NCBI GenBank assembly: GCA_027078675.1
Contig: JALWWX010000232.1
Location: 1-36,071, forward strand
DNA length: 36,071 bases
Direction of reading: 5' to 3'
DNA from: Aquificales bacterium
GTDB taxonomy: Bacteria; Aquificota; Aquificia; Aquificales; Aquificaceae
How positions within the stretch are numbered: position 1 is the first letter of the stretch; every line of letters starts with the position of its first letter. Of this stretch, positions 1-9,919 are shown piece by piece. The notes under the pieces were generated by a model. That model was not told where the DNA came from. It worked only from the letters and a program-made list of their open reading frames with translations, and made no database searches. The position numbers and the translations under genes were made by a program.

Positions 1-1
1 T

Positions 2-127
2 GGGGATAATGTGGAGTTGGAGGTGGAGTTGATACAGCCTGTGGCGTTGGAGGAGGGATTGAGGTTTGCTATAAGGGAGGGAGGAAGGACGGTAGGTGCT
101 GGAGTAATCACTAAAATCTTAGAGTAG
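2..127 (+). CDS. tuf: Elongation factor Tu, C-terminal fragment (5' end outside window)
   Basis: Frame 2 reads [41 protein letters not shown], the classic EF-Tu C-terminus; directly upstream of rpsJ. Confidence 0.95.
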   Translation, partial: GDNVELEVELIQPVALEEGLRFAIREGGRTVGAGVITKILE

Positions 128-136
128 AGTAGGGAG

Positions 137-457
137 ATGATGATGGAGCAAGACAGGATTCGCATAAAATTGAAATCGTATGACCACAGGCTCCTTGATC
201 AGTCAATAAAGCAGATTATTGAAACTGTCAAGAGGACTGGAGGTATGGTAAAAGGTCCTATTCCTCTCCCTACAAGAAGAAGAAGATGGGCAGTATTGAG
301 ATCGCCTCATAAATTTGATCAATCAAGAGAGCATTTTGAAATCAGGGAGCACAGTAGAATACTTGATATTACAAGGATCACACCTCAAACCATAGAATCT
401 CTTATGGAAATAAATCTTCCCGCTGGTGTTGATGTAGAAGTAAAGATGAGGGGTTAA
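137..457 (+). CDS. rpsJ: 30S ribosomal protein S10
   Basis: [29 protein letters not shown]...GPIPLPT; first gene of S10 operon. Confidence 0.97.
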   Translation: MMMEQDRIRIKLKSYDHRLLDQSIKQIIETVKRTGGMVKGPIPLPTRRRRWAVLRSPHKFDQSREHFEIREHSRILDITRITPQTIESLMEINLPAGVDVEVKMRG

Positions 458-461
458 TAGT

Positions 462-1172
462 ATGCCTATAGGAATGATAGGTAGAAAACTTGGTATGACG
501 CAAGTGTTTTTGAAAGATGGTACAGCTTTGCCCGTCACAGCTTTAGAGATACCTGTAAACTATGTCGTACAAATTAAAACAGTGGAAAAAGATGGGTATT
601 CCGCTATACAGGTGGGAGCATTTGAGGAAAAGGAAAAGAATACTCCAAAGCCAATGCTTATAAAATTTCAAAAGGTAGGGTTAAAACCATTAAAGGTGCT
701 TAAAGAATTTAAAGTAGATGATGTTTCTTCCTTCAAGGAAGGTCAACAGCTGATAATCACAGATGTTTTTAATACGGGCGACTTGGTTGATGTTGTTGGT
801 ACATCAAAAGGTAGAGGATTTGCAGGTGCTATGAAAAGGTGGGACTTTGCAGGATTCCCCCGTTCACACGGTCATAGGTATCACAGGGCGGTAGGTGCTA
901 TAGGTAACAGAACTGATCCTGGAAGGGTATGGAAAGGCAAGAAAATGCCTGGTCATTATGGAAATGAAACCGTTAGGGTACAAGGATTACTAATTGTGGA
1001 TATCATTCCTGAAAAAAACGTTATTCTTGTAAAAGGCAGTGTTCCTGGACCTTCAAAGGGTATAGTATATGTTGAAAAGAGTAAAATAAGCAATCGTAAA
1101 AGTCAAAGGTTAAAACTGCAGAAATTGAAGCATATTAATGAGAACCTTGTTAAGGCGGGAGAAGAGGTATGA
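462..1172 (+). CDS. rplC: 50S ribosomal protein L3
   Basis: GMIGRKLGMTQVF...GTSKGRGFAGAMKRW...GHRYHRAVGAIGNRTDPGRVWKGKKMPGHYG motif. Confidence 0.97.
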   Translation: MPIGMIGRKLGMTQVFLKDGTALPVTALEIPVNYVVQIKTVEKDGYSAIQVGAFEEKEKNTPKPMLIKFQKVGLKPLKVLKEFKVDDVSSFKEGQQLIITDVFNTGDLVDVVGTSKGRGFAGAMKRWDFAGFPRSHGHRYHRAVGAIGNRTDPGRVWKGKKMPGHYGNETVRVQGLLIVDIIPEKNVILVKGSVPGPSKGIVYVEKSKISNRKSQRLKLQKLKHINENLVKAGEEV

Positions 1173-1768
1173 AAATAGGTGATGTTGAGTTAAAAGACGA
1201 AGTCTTTAATGTTGAAGTTAACAAGCATGTGTTGTGGGAAGTTGTTAAATGGCAACTTGCATCAAGAAGAAGCGGAACCCACAGCACAAAGACGAGGGGA
1301 GAAGTTTCATACAGCGGTAGAAAACTGTTGCCTCAAAAGGGAACAGGTCATGCGAGACACGGTGACAGGGGTGCTAACATATTTGTGGGAGGAGGAGTAG
1401 CTCATGGTCCAAAACCAAGAGATTACTGGTACCCTCTTCCCAAAAAGGTAAGGAGACTCGGCTTAAAGATGGCCCTTTCAGTAAGGGCTAAGGAAGGGAA
1501 CATATTAATAGAGGACAGGATAGATATAGGTGACGTGCCTAAAACGAAAAAGGCTGTGGAGTTTCTTAAAAGTAAGGGTATTGATGGCAATAAGGTTTTG
1601 ATAGTGTTGCCTCAAAAGGATGAGATAATTATGAAGTCCTTTAGAAATCTTAAAAATGTTAAGGTATTACCAGTTGAGGGCCTTAATGTCTATGACATAC
1701 TGTGGAGCGATAAGCTTCTGCTGTTGAAAGAAAGTATAAATAAAATTTATGAGAGGTTAGGGGTATGA
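1169..1768 (+). CDS. rplD: 50S ribosomal protein L4
   Basis: [54 protein letters not shown]; overlaps rplC by 4 nt. Confidence 0.97.
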   Translation: MKIGDVELKDEVFNVEVNKHVLWEVVKWQLASRRSGTHSTKTRGEVSYSGRKLLPQKGTGHARHGDRGANIFVGGGVAHGPKPRDYWYPLPKKVRRLGLKMALSVRAKEGNILIEDRIDIGDVPKTKKAVEFLKSKGIDGNKVLIVLPQKDEIIMKSFRNLKNVKVLPVEGLNVYDILWSDKLLLLKESINKIYERLGV

Positions 1769-2067
1769 GTAGGAGGAAACCTTATGAAATTATTATAAGG
1801 CCAATAATAACAGAGAAAAGTAACAGATTGATGGATGAATATAATAAATATACTTTTGAGGTTGCCCTTGACGCAAGCAAACACGAGATAAAGTGGGCTG
1901 TTGAGGAGCTTTTTAAAGTAAAGGTAAAGAAGGTTAACACTATGATAGTCAAGCCGAAGAAGAAGAGGATATTTGGAAGATTCAGAAGGTACGGGACTAC
2001 GAGGAAGTATAAGAAGGCTATAGTGACTCTTGCACCTGATAATAAGATAGATCTTGTTAACTTTTAA
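1765..2067 (+). CDS. rplW: 50S ribosomal protein L23
   Basis: [50 protein letters not shown]; operon position. Confidence 0.97.
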   Translation: MSRRKPYEIIIRPIITEKSNRLMDEYNKYTFEVALDASKHEIKWAVEELFKVKVKKVNTMIVKPKKKRIFGRFRRYGTTRKYKKAIVTLAPDNKIDLVNF

Positions 2068-2079
2068 GGAGCAGTTGAG

Positions 2080-2943
2080 ATGGGTGTAAGAAAGCTTAAA
2101 CCTGTAACAAATGGACAAAGGCATGCGGTTCTTTATGATTTTGCGGAGCTTACAAAGGATGAACCGGAAAAGTCTCTTCTTGTTCATTGGGTAAGGGCTA
2201 AGGGAAGATCAAGACAACAAGGTAAAATAACCGCAAGACACAGAGGAGGTGGCCATAAGAAAAGATACAGGCTTATAGATTTTAAAAGGGATAAGAGCCT
2301 TGTACCCGCTAAGGTTGTATCCATAGAGTATGATCCGTTTAGATCTGCCAGGATTGCCCTTTTACATTATGTTGATGGTGAAAAAAGATACATAATATGG
2401 CCTGAGGGTTTGAAGGTGGGCGATACGGTAGTTTCCATAAGCTATGAGGATGCGGAAGCTGGAAAGGAGCTTCCAGAGATAAAACCTGGTAATGCTTTGC
2501 CTCTCAAATATATACCGGAGGGTACATTTATACATAATATAGAACTTGTACCTGGCAGAGGCGGTAAAATAGTAAGGGCTGCAGGTACTTCAGCCCAAAT
2601 ACTCGGAAAATCAGATAAATATGCGCAGGTAAGACTGCCTTCTGGCGAAGTGAGGCTGATAAATTTGAAATGCATGGCGACCGTCGGCGCGGTTGGTCTT
2701 GCGGAACATGAGCTAATAAAGTACGGAAAGGCTGGAAGGTACAGATGGCTCGGATGGAGACCTTCGGTAAGGGGTACCGCTATGAATCCCGTTGATCATC
2801 CCCATGGAGGCGGTGAAGGTAAAACCAAGGGTAAGCATCCTGAATCACCGTGGGGTTGGAAAACTAAGGGATATAAAACCAAGAGGGGTAAGAGAGCTAA
2901 GAATAAATTTGTTCTTGTTACACGGAAAGGAGGAAAGGTCTAA
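2080..2943 (+). CDS. rplB: 50S ribosomal protein L2
   Basis: [31 protein letters not shown]...[25 protein letters not shown]. Confidence 0.98.
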   Translation: MGVRKLKPVTNGQRHAVLYDFAELTKDEPEKSLLVHWVRAKGRSRQQGKITARHRGGGHKKRYRLIDFKRDKSLVPAKVVSIEYDPFRSARIALLHYVDGEKRYIIWPEGLKVGDTVVSISYEDAEAGKELPEIKPGNALPLKYIPEGTFIHNIELVPGRGGKIVRAAGTSAQILGKSDKYAQVRLPSGEVRLINLKCMATVGAVGLAEHELIKYGKAGRYRWLGWRPSVRGTAMNPVDHPHGGGEGKTKGKHPESPWGWKTKGYKTKRGKRAKNKFVLVTRKGGKV

Positions 2944-3404
2944 TGGGATTCAGAGGTGCTTGGAATAAAAGAAACAAGCTTATAGAGGATCTTGATAAAT
3001 TTTACAGGCTTTATAAAAAGACTCAAAGAATATACAAAAAGGTAAGGTATGCCCAGAAAAGGAAAGATCCGGAGATGCTTGAGAGGGCTATAAAGAAATA
3101 CAACGAGGTGTGGGAGGAGTACAGAAAGCTTGTTGACAAAAAGGCTTGGGTTCATCCCAAGTTGTGGAAGAAAATAAGGGAGATGAACGAACAGGGCGAA
3201 AGGAAGGTTATTAAAACATACAGCAGATCAACAACTATTATACCCGAGTTTGTTGGACACACCATAGCTGTACACAACGGTAAAACCTTTATTCCCGTTT
3301 ATATTACTCAGGACATGGTAGGGCATAAGCTTGGTGAGTTTGCGCCCACCAGAACCTTCAGAGGACATCCTGAAAAGACTGCGAAGGCGGTTAAGAAGAA
3401 ATGA
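2943..3404 (+). CDS. rpsS: 30S ribosomal protein S19 with a long N-terminal extension
   Basis: C-terminal half [51 protein letters not shown] is S19; about 60 extra Lys/Arg-rich helical residues precede it. Confidence 0.95.
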   Translation: MGFRGAWNKRNKLIEDLDKFYRLYKKTQRIYKKVRYAQKRKDPEMLERAIKKYNEVWEEYRKLVDKKAWVHPKLWKKIREMNEQGERKVIKTYSRSTTIIPEFVGHTIAVHNGKTFIPVYITQDMVGHKLGEFAPTRTFRGHPEKTAKAVKKK

Positions 3405-3415
3405 GGGGTGATGAG

Positions 3416-3757
3416 ATGGAGGCAAAGGCTATATTGAGATATGCAAGAATATCTCCTTTGAAAGCAAGGCAGGTTTTGAGGCAGATACAAGGAAAGGAGG
3501 CTGGAGAAGCTCTCTATTTACTCAAGGTTTTACCTAAGAAAGCTGCAAGAATAATAGAAAAGGTTTTAAGAAGCGCAATAGCAAATGCGGAGCAGAAGGG
3601 TATGGATCTTGATAATCTTTATATTAAAAAAGCGGTAGCTGATAACGGTCCCATTTACAAAAAATGGATGCCAAGGGCGTACGGCAGGGCTACAATGCTG
3701 AGAAAAAGAACATCTCATATTACAATAATACTTGAGGAAAGGAAAAAGGAGGAGTAG
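3416..3757 (+). CDS. rplV: 50S ribosomal protein L22
   Basis: MEAKAILRYARISPLKARQVLRQIQGK...SHITIILEE; SD-like GAGGGGTG upstream favours ATG 3416 over 3401. Confidence 0.95.
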   Translation: MEAKAILRYARISPLKARQVLRQIQGKEAGEALYLLKVLPKKAARIIEKVLRSAIANAEQKGMDLDNLYIKKAVADNGPIYKKWMPRAYGRATMLRKRTSHITIILEERKKEE

Positions 3758-4453
3758 ATGGGACAGAAGACTCATCCTATAGGCTTCAGGTTGGGTATAG
3801 TTCACGATTGGCAGTCTAAATGGTATGCCTCAAAGAGGGATTATGCCAATTTTTTAAGGGAGGATCTTGAGATAAAAAAATACATAAAGAATAGGTACAG
3901 GGTTGCAGGAGTTTCAAAGGTTATTATAGAAAGAATAGCTTCAAAGGTAAAGGTAAGGATATATTCCGCAAGACCAGGTATTATCATAGGTAGAAAGGGT
4001 GCGGAAGTTGAACAGCTAAAAAAGAAGCTTGAAGAAATAACTCAAGGAAAAGAGATAACCATAGCAGTTGATGAGATAAGGATACCCGAGCTTGATGCTC
4101 AACTTGTTGCTGAAGACATAGCTATGCAGATAGAAAGGAGGGTATCTCACAGAAGAGTTATGAAGAGGGCTATAGACAATGCAATAAAAGCTGGAGCAAA
4201 GGGAGTTAAGATTCAGGTGAAAGGGAGATTGGGGGGTGCGGATCTTGCGAGGGCGGAATGGTTTTTGGTGGGAAGGATGCCCCTGCAAACATTAAGGGCT
4301 AACATAGACTATGGTTATGCGAGGGCTTCTACGAAATACAGTATAATAGGAGTTAAAGTTTGGATATACAAGGGTGATGTACTGAAGGGTGGTAAAGAAG
4401 AAATACTTCAGAAGATTGAAGAGGATCTTATGAAGGTGAGCAAGGAGGTTTAA
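3758..4453 (+). CDS. rpsC: 30S ribosomal protein S3
   Basis: [14 protein letters not shown]...[27 protein letters not shown]...[14 protein letters not shown]. Confidence 0.98.
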   Translation: MGQKTHPIGFRLGIVHDWQSKWYASKRDYANFLREDLEIKKYIKNRYRVAGVSKVIIERIASKVKVRIYSARPGIIIGRKGAEVEQLKKKLEEITQGKEITIAVDEIRIPELDAQLVAEDIAMQIERRVSHRRVMKRAIDNAIKAGAKGVKIQVKGRLGGADLARAEWFLVGRMPLQTLRANIDYGYARASTKYSIIGVKVWIYKGDVLKGGKEEILQKIEEDLMKVSKEV

Positions 4454-4455
4454 TA

Positions 4456-4881
4456 ATGTCATTCTTGCAACCTAAGAAGATAAAATGGAGGAAACCTCAT
4501 AGACCGAAACTTAAAGGCAAGGCTACGAGAGGTAACAAGATTGCCTTCGGGGAGTATGGAATACAAGCCCTTGAGCCTCACTGGATAACGCAGAGACAAA
4601 TAGAGGCGGTAAGGGTGGCTTTGGTAAGGGCATTAAGGAAGGGTGCAAAAGTATGGATCAGGATATTTCCCGACACTCCTTATACAAAGAAGCCCAATGA
4701 GGTAAGAATGGGTGGAGGAAAAGGAGATCCAGAGGGATTTATAGCTCACGTTAAACCTGGTAGAATAATGTTTGAGTTTTCCGGTGTTAGTGATGATGTT
4801 GCCCAAGAAGCTTTCAGGCTTGCTAAGGCTAAGCTTCCGATAAGGGTTAGACTGGTTAAGGCGGGAGGTGTCACCCTATGA
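4456..4881 (+). CDS. rplP: 50S ribosomal protein L16
   Basis: [55 protein letters not shown]...[12 protein letters not shown]. Confidence 0.98.
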   Translation: MSFLQPKKIKWRKPHRPKLKGKATRGNKIAFGEYGIQALEPHWITQRQIEAVRVALVRALRKGAKVWIRIFPDTPYTKKPNEVRMGGGKGDPEGFIAHVKPGRIMFEFSGVSDDVAQEAFRLAKAKLPIRVRLVKAGGVTL

Positions 4882-5078
4882 AGGCTGCTGAGCTTAGGAA
4901 AATGAAAAGGGAAGAGCTTATAAAGAAGGCAGAGGAACTTAAAATGGAACTGTTAAGATTGCGTTTTAGAAATAAGATAGAGAAATTAAAAAATCCTAAT
5001 ATTATAAGACAAACAAGAAGAGATATAGCCAGAATACTTACTATTCTTAGGGAAAAGGAGTTGAGAGGTGAAGAGTGA
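4878..5078 (+). CDS. rpmC: 50S ribosomal protein L29
   Basis: [31 protein letters not shown]...[25 protein letters not shown] overlap with rplP. Confidence 0.97.
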   Translation: MKAAELRKMKREELIKKAEELKMELLRLRFRNKIEKLKNPNIIRQTRRDIARILTILREKELRGEE

Positions 5079-5353
5079 TGGAAAAAGAAAAGCAAGAGAA
5101 AAAGTGGCATGAAAAAAGAAAGGAATTGGTTGGGGTGGTTGTAAGCAATAAGATGGATAAGACAGTAGTTGTTAAAGTTGAAAGAAGGGTCCCCCATCCC
5201 CTGTACGGTAAACATATAAAAAGAAGTAAAAAGTACCATGCCCATGATCCCAATAACGAGTGTGAAGAGGGAGATATAGTAGTCATAAGGGAGACAAGGC
5301 CTCTTTCTAAAACTAAGAGATGGGTTGTAGTAAAAAGGCTTGGAAAGCAGTAA
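5075..5353 (+). CDS. rpsQ: 30S ribosomal protein S17
   Basis: [70 protein letters not shown]. Confidence 0.97.
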   Translation: MMEKEKQEKKWHEKRKELVGVVVSNKMDKTVVVKVERRVPHPLYGKHIKRSKKYHAHDPNNECEEGDIVVIRETRPLSKTKRWVVVKRLGKQ

Positions 5354-5907
5354 TATTTCTTCTTTCATTTTTTTCATTTTCCTTTTCGGATACCCCTTTT
5401 TGTATTAGCTATATTGATTGTCTACCGGAGGACATAATTGAGGAGGATATATTAAACAAAAAGCATGTGGGTAAATTAAAACTAATTGAGGAAAGGATAA
5501 ATTCTATTGAGATTTCGGAGGGTATATTTGTAAACAGAAACTGCAAGATTCAAGAAGGTATAGCCTCATGGTACGGTGAGAGGTTCCACGGAAGACCTAC
5601 ATCTTCCGGGGAGCCTTTCTTACTTTACAGGTTTACTGCCGCATCAAGAAGTATACCACTTGGCACCTATGTGCTTGTGAGGAATGTGGAAAATAACAAG
5701 ATTGTTGTCGTTAAGATAAATGACAGAGGTCCTTATGTGGAAGGGAGAATACTTGATCTTTCTAAGGCTGCTGCAAGGGAACTGGGAATGGTAAAGAAGG
5801 GACTTGCAAGGGTACAGATTATTCCTCTCGGGTGCCTCACTCCAGATACAGCGGACAGATTGAACGAGAAAATTATAAGGGATATTGTAAGATCCCGTTA
5901 TAAATAG
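5320..5907 (+). CDS. rlpA: RlpA-like septal ring lytic transglycosylase (double-psi beta-barrel), signal peptide
   Basis: [22 protein letters not shown]...[54 protein letters not shown]; start lies inside rpsQ. Confidence 0.9.
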   Translation: MGCSKKAWKAVIFLLSFFSFSFSDTPFCISYIDCLPEDIIEEDILNKKHVGKLKLIEERINSIEISEGIFVNRNCKIQEGIASWYGERFHGRPTSSGEPFLLYRFTAASRSIPLGTYVLVRNVENNKIVVVKINDRGPYVEGRILDLSKAAARELGMVKKGLARVQIIPLGCLTPDTADRLNEKIIRDIVRSRYK

Positions 5908-5912
5908 ATTTA

Positions 5913-6929
5913 ATGTCAAGGGCTGTTCTTGAAATAAGCGGGGAGAGGATAAGGGAAAATTGCAAAAATATTTGTAAATATACGGGAAAGAAAATAATAG
6001 CGGTAGTAAAATCGGATGCCTACGGTATAGGTATAAGATATATAGCACCGCTCCTTGAACACGTGGATGAGGTTGAGTATTTTGCAGTGGCATCTCCTGA
6101 TGAAGGTGCAATTTTAAGAAGTCTCGGAGTAAGGAAAAAGATACTTGTGCTCGGAGGGGTCCTAAGGGAAGAGATTGACACACTTTTAGAAAATCGTCTC
6201 ATTCCGGTTGTATCAGATATGAATCATTACAGGCTTGTAAAGGATCTTAAAATACCTTTCCATGTTAAATTTGATACGGGTATGGGAAGGCTGGGTTTTA
6301 CCGATCCCGTAAAATTGGAAGGTAGGGTTGAGGGTATAATGAGCCACTTTTCCTCTCCAGCGGATAAGGATTTTAGTATGGCTCAAATTGAAGCCTTCAG
6401 GAGAATTGTGGAAAAGTATAAGGACATAAGTGTTATACATATGGAGAGCTCCGCAGGGCTTATTTATAATCTTGACTTTACCACCCATGTTAGAATAGGT
6501 TTGGCTATATACGGTGAAAAGCCGATAAGAGATTATCCGGTTAGCATAAAACCGTCCCTTACCCTGAAGGCAAGGGTTATTTCCGTAAAAGAACTTCCGG
6601 GGGGTTATCCAATTTCCTACGGTAGAACCTACATAACACGCGGTCGCACTAAGATAGGAATTGTAGCCTTTGGATACGCGGACGGATTGATGAAAAGCTT
6701 GTCAAACAAGTTGAAGCTTATGGTTGGATCTCAAAATGTTCCGGTAATAGGCAATATAACAATGGATATGACCATAGTTGATATAACGGGTACGGATGTT
6801 AGAGAGGGGGATTGGATTTATATAGTTAATGAACATCAAACCTTTTCCCATATCTCAAAGCTTGCTGGGACAATTCCTTATGAAATTATGTGTAATCTCT
6901 CTTCACGGGTTGAAAGAAAAATCGTATAG
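5913..6929 (+). CDS. alr: Alanine racemase
   Basis: IIAVVKSDAYGIG PLP-lysine motif; FDTGMGRLGF; R-x-GLAIYGE; GNITMDMTIVDIT. Confidence 0.93.
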   Translation: MSRAVLEISGERIRENCKNICKYTGKKIIAVVKSDAYGIGIRYIAPLLEHVDEVEYFAVASPDEGAILRSLGVRKKILVLGGVLREEIDTLLENRLIPVVSDMNHYRLVKDLKIPFHVKFDTGMGRLGFTDPVKLEGRVEGIMSHFSSPADKDFSMAQIEAFRRIVEKYKDISVIHMESSAGLIYNLDFTTHVRIGLAIYGEKPIRDYPVSIKPSLTLKARVISVKELPGGYPISYGRTYITRGRTKIGIVAFGYADGLMKSLSNKLKLMVGSQNVPVIGNITMDMTIVDITGTDVREGDWIYIVNEHQTFSHISKLAGTIPYEIMCNLSSRVERKIV

Positions 6930-7952
6930 GGCTTTTGTTTTTAGTAAAAGTTCTTTGAACTCGGATTCTGGATCAGAATCCCATACTATACCGCAACCCG
7001 CATAGTAGTGAAATACTTTTTCTTTTCCAACTCCTGTTCTTATTAAAACACTCAAAGTAAAGTTACCGTTGGGATAAAGAATACCTCCGCATCCGCAGTA
7101 ATAACCGCGAGGATGATCCTCAAATTTATCTATAAGCTCAACCGCTTTTTTCTTGGGCGCACCAGTTACGGATGCGGGAGGAAAGGTGTTTTTAATTATT
7201 TCATTAAAATCTTTTTCCGTGTAAGCTTCAACTGTTGAGAACATCTGATACAATGTACGATACCTTTTTATCTTAAAAAGTTCAGTTACCTTTACACTTC
7301 CAGGTATGGCAATTCTTCCCAAGTCGTTGCGTACCATATCAGTTATCATGAGGTTTTCCGCCTTGTCCTTTAAACTCTTTTGTAAGAAGTATCTGCTGTT
7401 TGCTGTTCCTTTAATAGGGGAGGATCTTATATGTTTTCCTATTTTTTCAATAAACAATTCCATTGAACCAGAAACTATAAAAAATTCTCCCAGATCAAGA
7501 AAAAAACCAAAGGGAACGGGTTGCCTTTTAAAAAGAAGGGAAAATATTCCTTCTTCTTCACCATGGAAGCTAAAATCTATCCTCGTTGTAAGATTAATCT
7601 GATATATAGTTCCTTTTTCTATCTCTTTCTTTATTTTCTCAACCTTTTTTATGTAATCTTCTTTACTGTCCATTATAGAGGCGAATTCAATAGTTGTATT
7701 GCTATCAGATAATTCATAAGGTTTTATATCTTCTATCTCAACCGTTATAATTGAGGGATATATTTCCTTTTTAACGGGTACATGTAGTGTATTGCGTGTT
7801 TCTTGGTACGAAATTATAAGAAAAACAGGTTTTTTATCCGCTTTTATACCTTCAATGTCCTGGAGGAATGTTATTTTACCTGTACTGCATATAAATATAC
7901 CCTTTTTGTTGAACCATCCTCCTGATAGGAGTAGCTTTGAGGGTTTTTTCAT
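6903..7952 (-). CDS. pabB: Aminodeoxychorismate synthase component I (chorismate-binding enzyme)
   Basis: PIKGT signature (Lys typical of PabB rather than Ala of TrpE), MVRNDLGRIA, FPPASVTGAPKKKAVELI. Confidence 0.88.
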   Translation of the reverse strand: MKKPSKLLLSGGWFNKKGIFICSTGKITFLQDIEGIKADKKPVFLIISYQETRNTLHVPVKKEIYPSIITVEIEDIKPYELSDSNTTIEFASIMDSKEDYIKKVEKIKKEIEKGTIYQINLTTRIDFSFHGEEEGIFSLLFKRQPVPFGFFLDLGEFFIVSGSMELFIEKIGKHIRSSPIKGTANSRYFLQKSLKDKAENLMITDMVRNDLGRIAIPGSVKVTELFKIKRYRTLYQMFSTVEAYTEKDFNEIIKNTFPPASVTGAPKKKAVELIDKFEDHPRGYYCGCGGILYPNGNFTLSVLIRTGVGKEKVFHYYAGCGIVWDSDPESEFKELLLKTKALYDFSFNP

Positions 7953-7973
7953 AAAAAGTTATAATAGAACAAC

Positions 7974-8729
7974 ATGTTATCCGTTTCTATTGTAGCAAAG
8001 AATGAGGAGAGAACCATAGGCAGATGTATTGAGAGTGTTAAATCTATTGCGGATGAGATTGTCGTAGTTGACTCTGGCTCGGAGGATAGGACTGTTGAAA
8101 TAGCAAAAAGCTTAGGAGCTAAGGTAATATTCAGAGAGTGGACCGATTATGTAGATCAGGTTAATTATGCCATGGGATTGTGTTCGGGTGATTGGGTGCT
8201 TGTTCTTGATGCGGATGAGATAGTTTCTGATGAACTTTCAAAATCTATAAAAAAAGCTATACAAAATCCTGAATATACATGTTACAAGGTTAAAAGGAAG
8301 CTTTACTATTTAGGCAAGTTTTTAAGTTTTACAGAGGAAAGGATAAGACTTTTCAAAAAGGGTAAGGGAGTGTATGAAGGATTTGTCCACGAAAAGGTTA
8401 GATGTTTTGGGAATATAGGTATACTTGATGGATATCTTTATCACTATTCCTATGAAAGTATTTCAAGTCATATAAAAAAAGTGATGAAATATGCAGAGAG
8501 ATTAGCTGATGAAAATTGCAGAAGAGGATCAAAGTTTAGCTTTTTTAAGCTTGTTTTTAATCCTTTCTGGACCTTTATTAAATACTATGTTATAAAAGGC
8601 TGTTATAAAGATGGTCCTGCAGGTTTTATATTTTCTTCTGTAATGTGTTTTTACACATTTATGAAGTATGCTTTTCTTTTGGAAAAACAGTTGCTCCGTG
8701 AATTAGGAAAGGATGCATGGAGAAAATGA
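7974..8729 (+). CDS. Glycosyltransferase family 2 (LPS core type)
   Basis: SVSIVAKNEERTIGRCIESVKSIADEIVVVDSGSEDRTVEIAKSLGAKV...DWVLVLDADE. Confidence 0.9.
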   Translation: MLSVSIVAKNEERTIGRCIESVKSIADEIVVVDSGSEDRTVEIAKSLGAKVIFREWTDYVDQVNYAMGLCSGDWVLVLDADEIVSDELSKSIKKAIQNPEYTCYKVKRKLYYLGKFLSFTEERIRLFKKGKGVYEGFVHEKVRCFGNIGILDGYLYHYSYESISSHIKKVMKYAERLADENCRRGSKFSFFKLVFNPFWTFIKYYVIKGCYKDGPAGFIFSSVMCFYTFMKYAFLLEKQLLRELGKDAWRK

Positions 8730-9850
8730 AAATACTTTTGTTTTCTTCCGTATTTTTTTCATTCTTTTCTATAACTATATATGAGGGAATTATAATTATA
8801 TGGCTAATATTAGTCTTAGTATATGCGATAAAGCAAAGAAAAATTTTTAGAGGGTATTTTACCTTACCTATTTTAATGTTTTCTATACCTCAAATTATCT
8901 CAACTTCTTTATATAATTTTAAGTTTGTATATAAATCACTTGAGCAAGGGTTGTTTTCTTTCATATATTTTTCTACATCTTTTCTAAAATTGACGTATAG
9001 AGACTTAGAGAAACTGAATTATATTATTTTAGCATCAGGATGTATATCTTACGGTTTTTTTATATATAATCTAATAGAGAAAAAAGAAATTGCTTTTGCC
9101 AGAGGTGGGATTATTGAAGTTTCTCTTTTTTCTTCAATATTTGCATTCGTTTCTCTTTCAATGTATTTATATAAAAAACAAAAAATATATCTATTTTTAT
9201 TTTTATTGTCTTCTTTTTTTGTTTTTTTACCTGCGAGAAGATCATATATGATAGGTTACTTTTTGGCTATAGGTCTTTTGCTTTATTTGTTAAGACATAT
9301 TATAAATAAAAAATTATTTTATGGTATTTTATTTTTTTCTGCAGGGCTAATGTTTGCAAGTATTGTTTATTTTCTTCATAAAGATAATCGCTTTAAGTAT
9401 ATGTCTGAAGTTTTGACCGGTAAAACTAAGATCAGTGAAAATGTTGTTAATATTATAACATCCGGAAGATTGGATAAATTTAATAGAGGTGTTGATAGGG
9501 TAAGGAAATCCTGGAGGGAAGGAAATTATATAGCTTTTATATTTGGACACGGTATAGAGAAGGCAAAACCTTATTTATCTCCTCCCTACGAATCCATCTT
9601 CATACTTCAAGAGTTTATTGAGAGAGGTATTATAGGGCTATTAGGTATATTGTTGTTCTTTTACAGATATTTCAGATTGTTTTTTAGATTCTCTATCAGA
9701 AAAAGGGAAGATATCCTTCTTATTCCGTTCCTTATAATACCCGCTGTTAACATAGGTGCTACAATTTTTAATGTTTTTTGGAATGCTATGTTGCCTTTAT
9801 ATGTAATTTTCTTAGGAATTGTTGAATACTTTTATAATAGGAAATCATAA
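8717..9850 (+). CDS. O-antigen ligase / Wzy-like polytopic membrane protein
   Basis: Many TM segments, large loop, FGHGIEKAKPYL...HGIEK-type context, downstream of and overlapping GT2 gene. Confidence 0.7.
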   Translation: MEKMKILLFSSVFFSFFSITIYEGIIIIWLILVLVYAIKQRKIFRGYFTLPILMFSIPQIISTSLYNFKFVYKSLEQGLFSFIYFSTSFLKLTYRDLEKLNYIILASGCISYGFFIYNLIEKKEIAFARGGIIEVSLFSSIFAFVSLSMYLYKKQKIYLFLFLLSSFFVFLPARRSYMIGYFLAIGLLLYLLRHIINKKLFYGILFFSAGLMFASIVYFLHKDNRFKYMSEVLTGKTKISENVVNIITSGRLDKFNRGVDRVRKSWREGNYIAFIFGHGIEKAKPYLSPPYESIFILQEFIERGIIGLLGILLFFYRYFRLFFRFSIRKREDILLIPFLIIPAVNIGATIFNVFWNAMLPLYVIFLGIVEYFYNRKS

Positions 9851-9919
9851 TGTATGGTACATTTTGTTTAAGTGTGGTTATTGATGTATTTCCATATAAG
9901 AGTAGAAGAGGTATGTAGT

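Noticed and set aside
1747-2187. 146-aa minus-strand ORF opposite rplW/rplB
   Set aside because: Antisense to clear ribosomal genes, no recognisable domain, no SD; a by-product of coding bias.
4871-5377. 168-aa hydrophobic minus-strand ORF opposite rpmC/rpsQ
   Set aside because: Its Ser/Leu/Phe-rich translation mirrors Lys/Arg/Glu-rich ribosomal codons; overlaps certain genes.
5644-6183. 179-aa minus-strand ORF opposite rlpA/alr
   Set aside because: Antisense to two well-supported genes, low-complexity composition.
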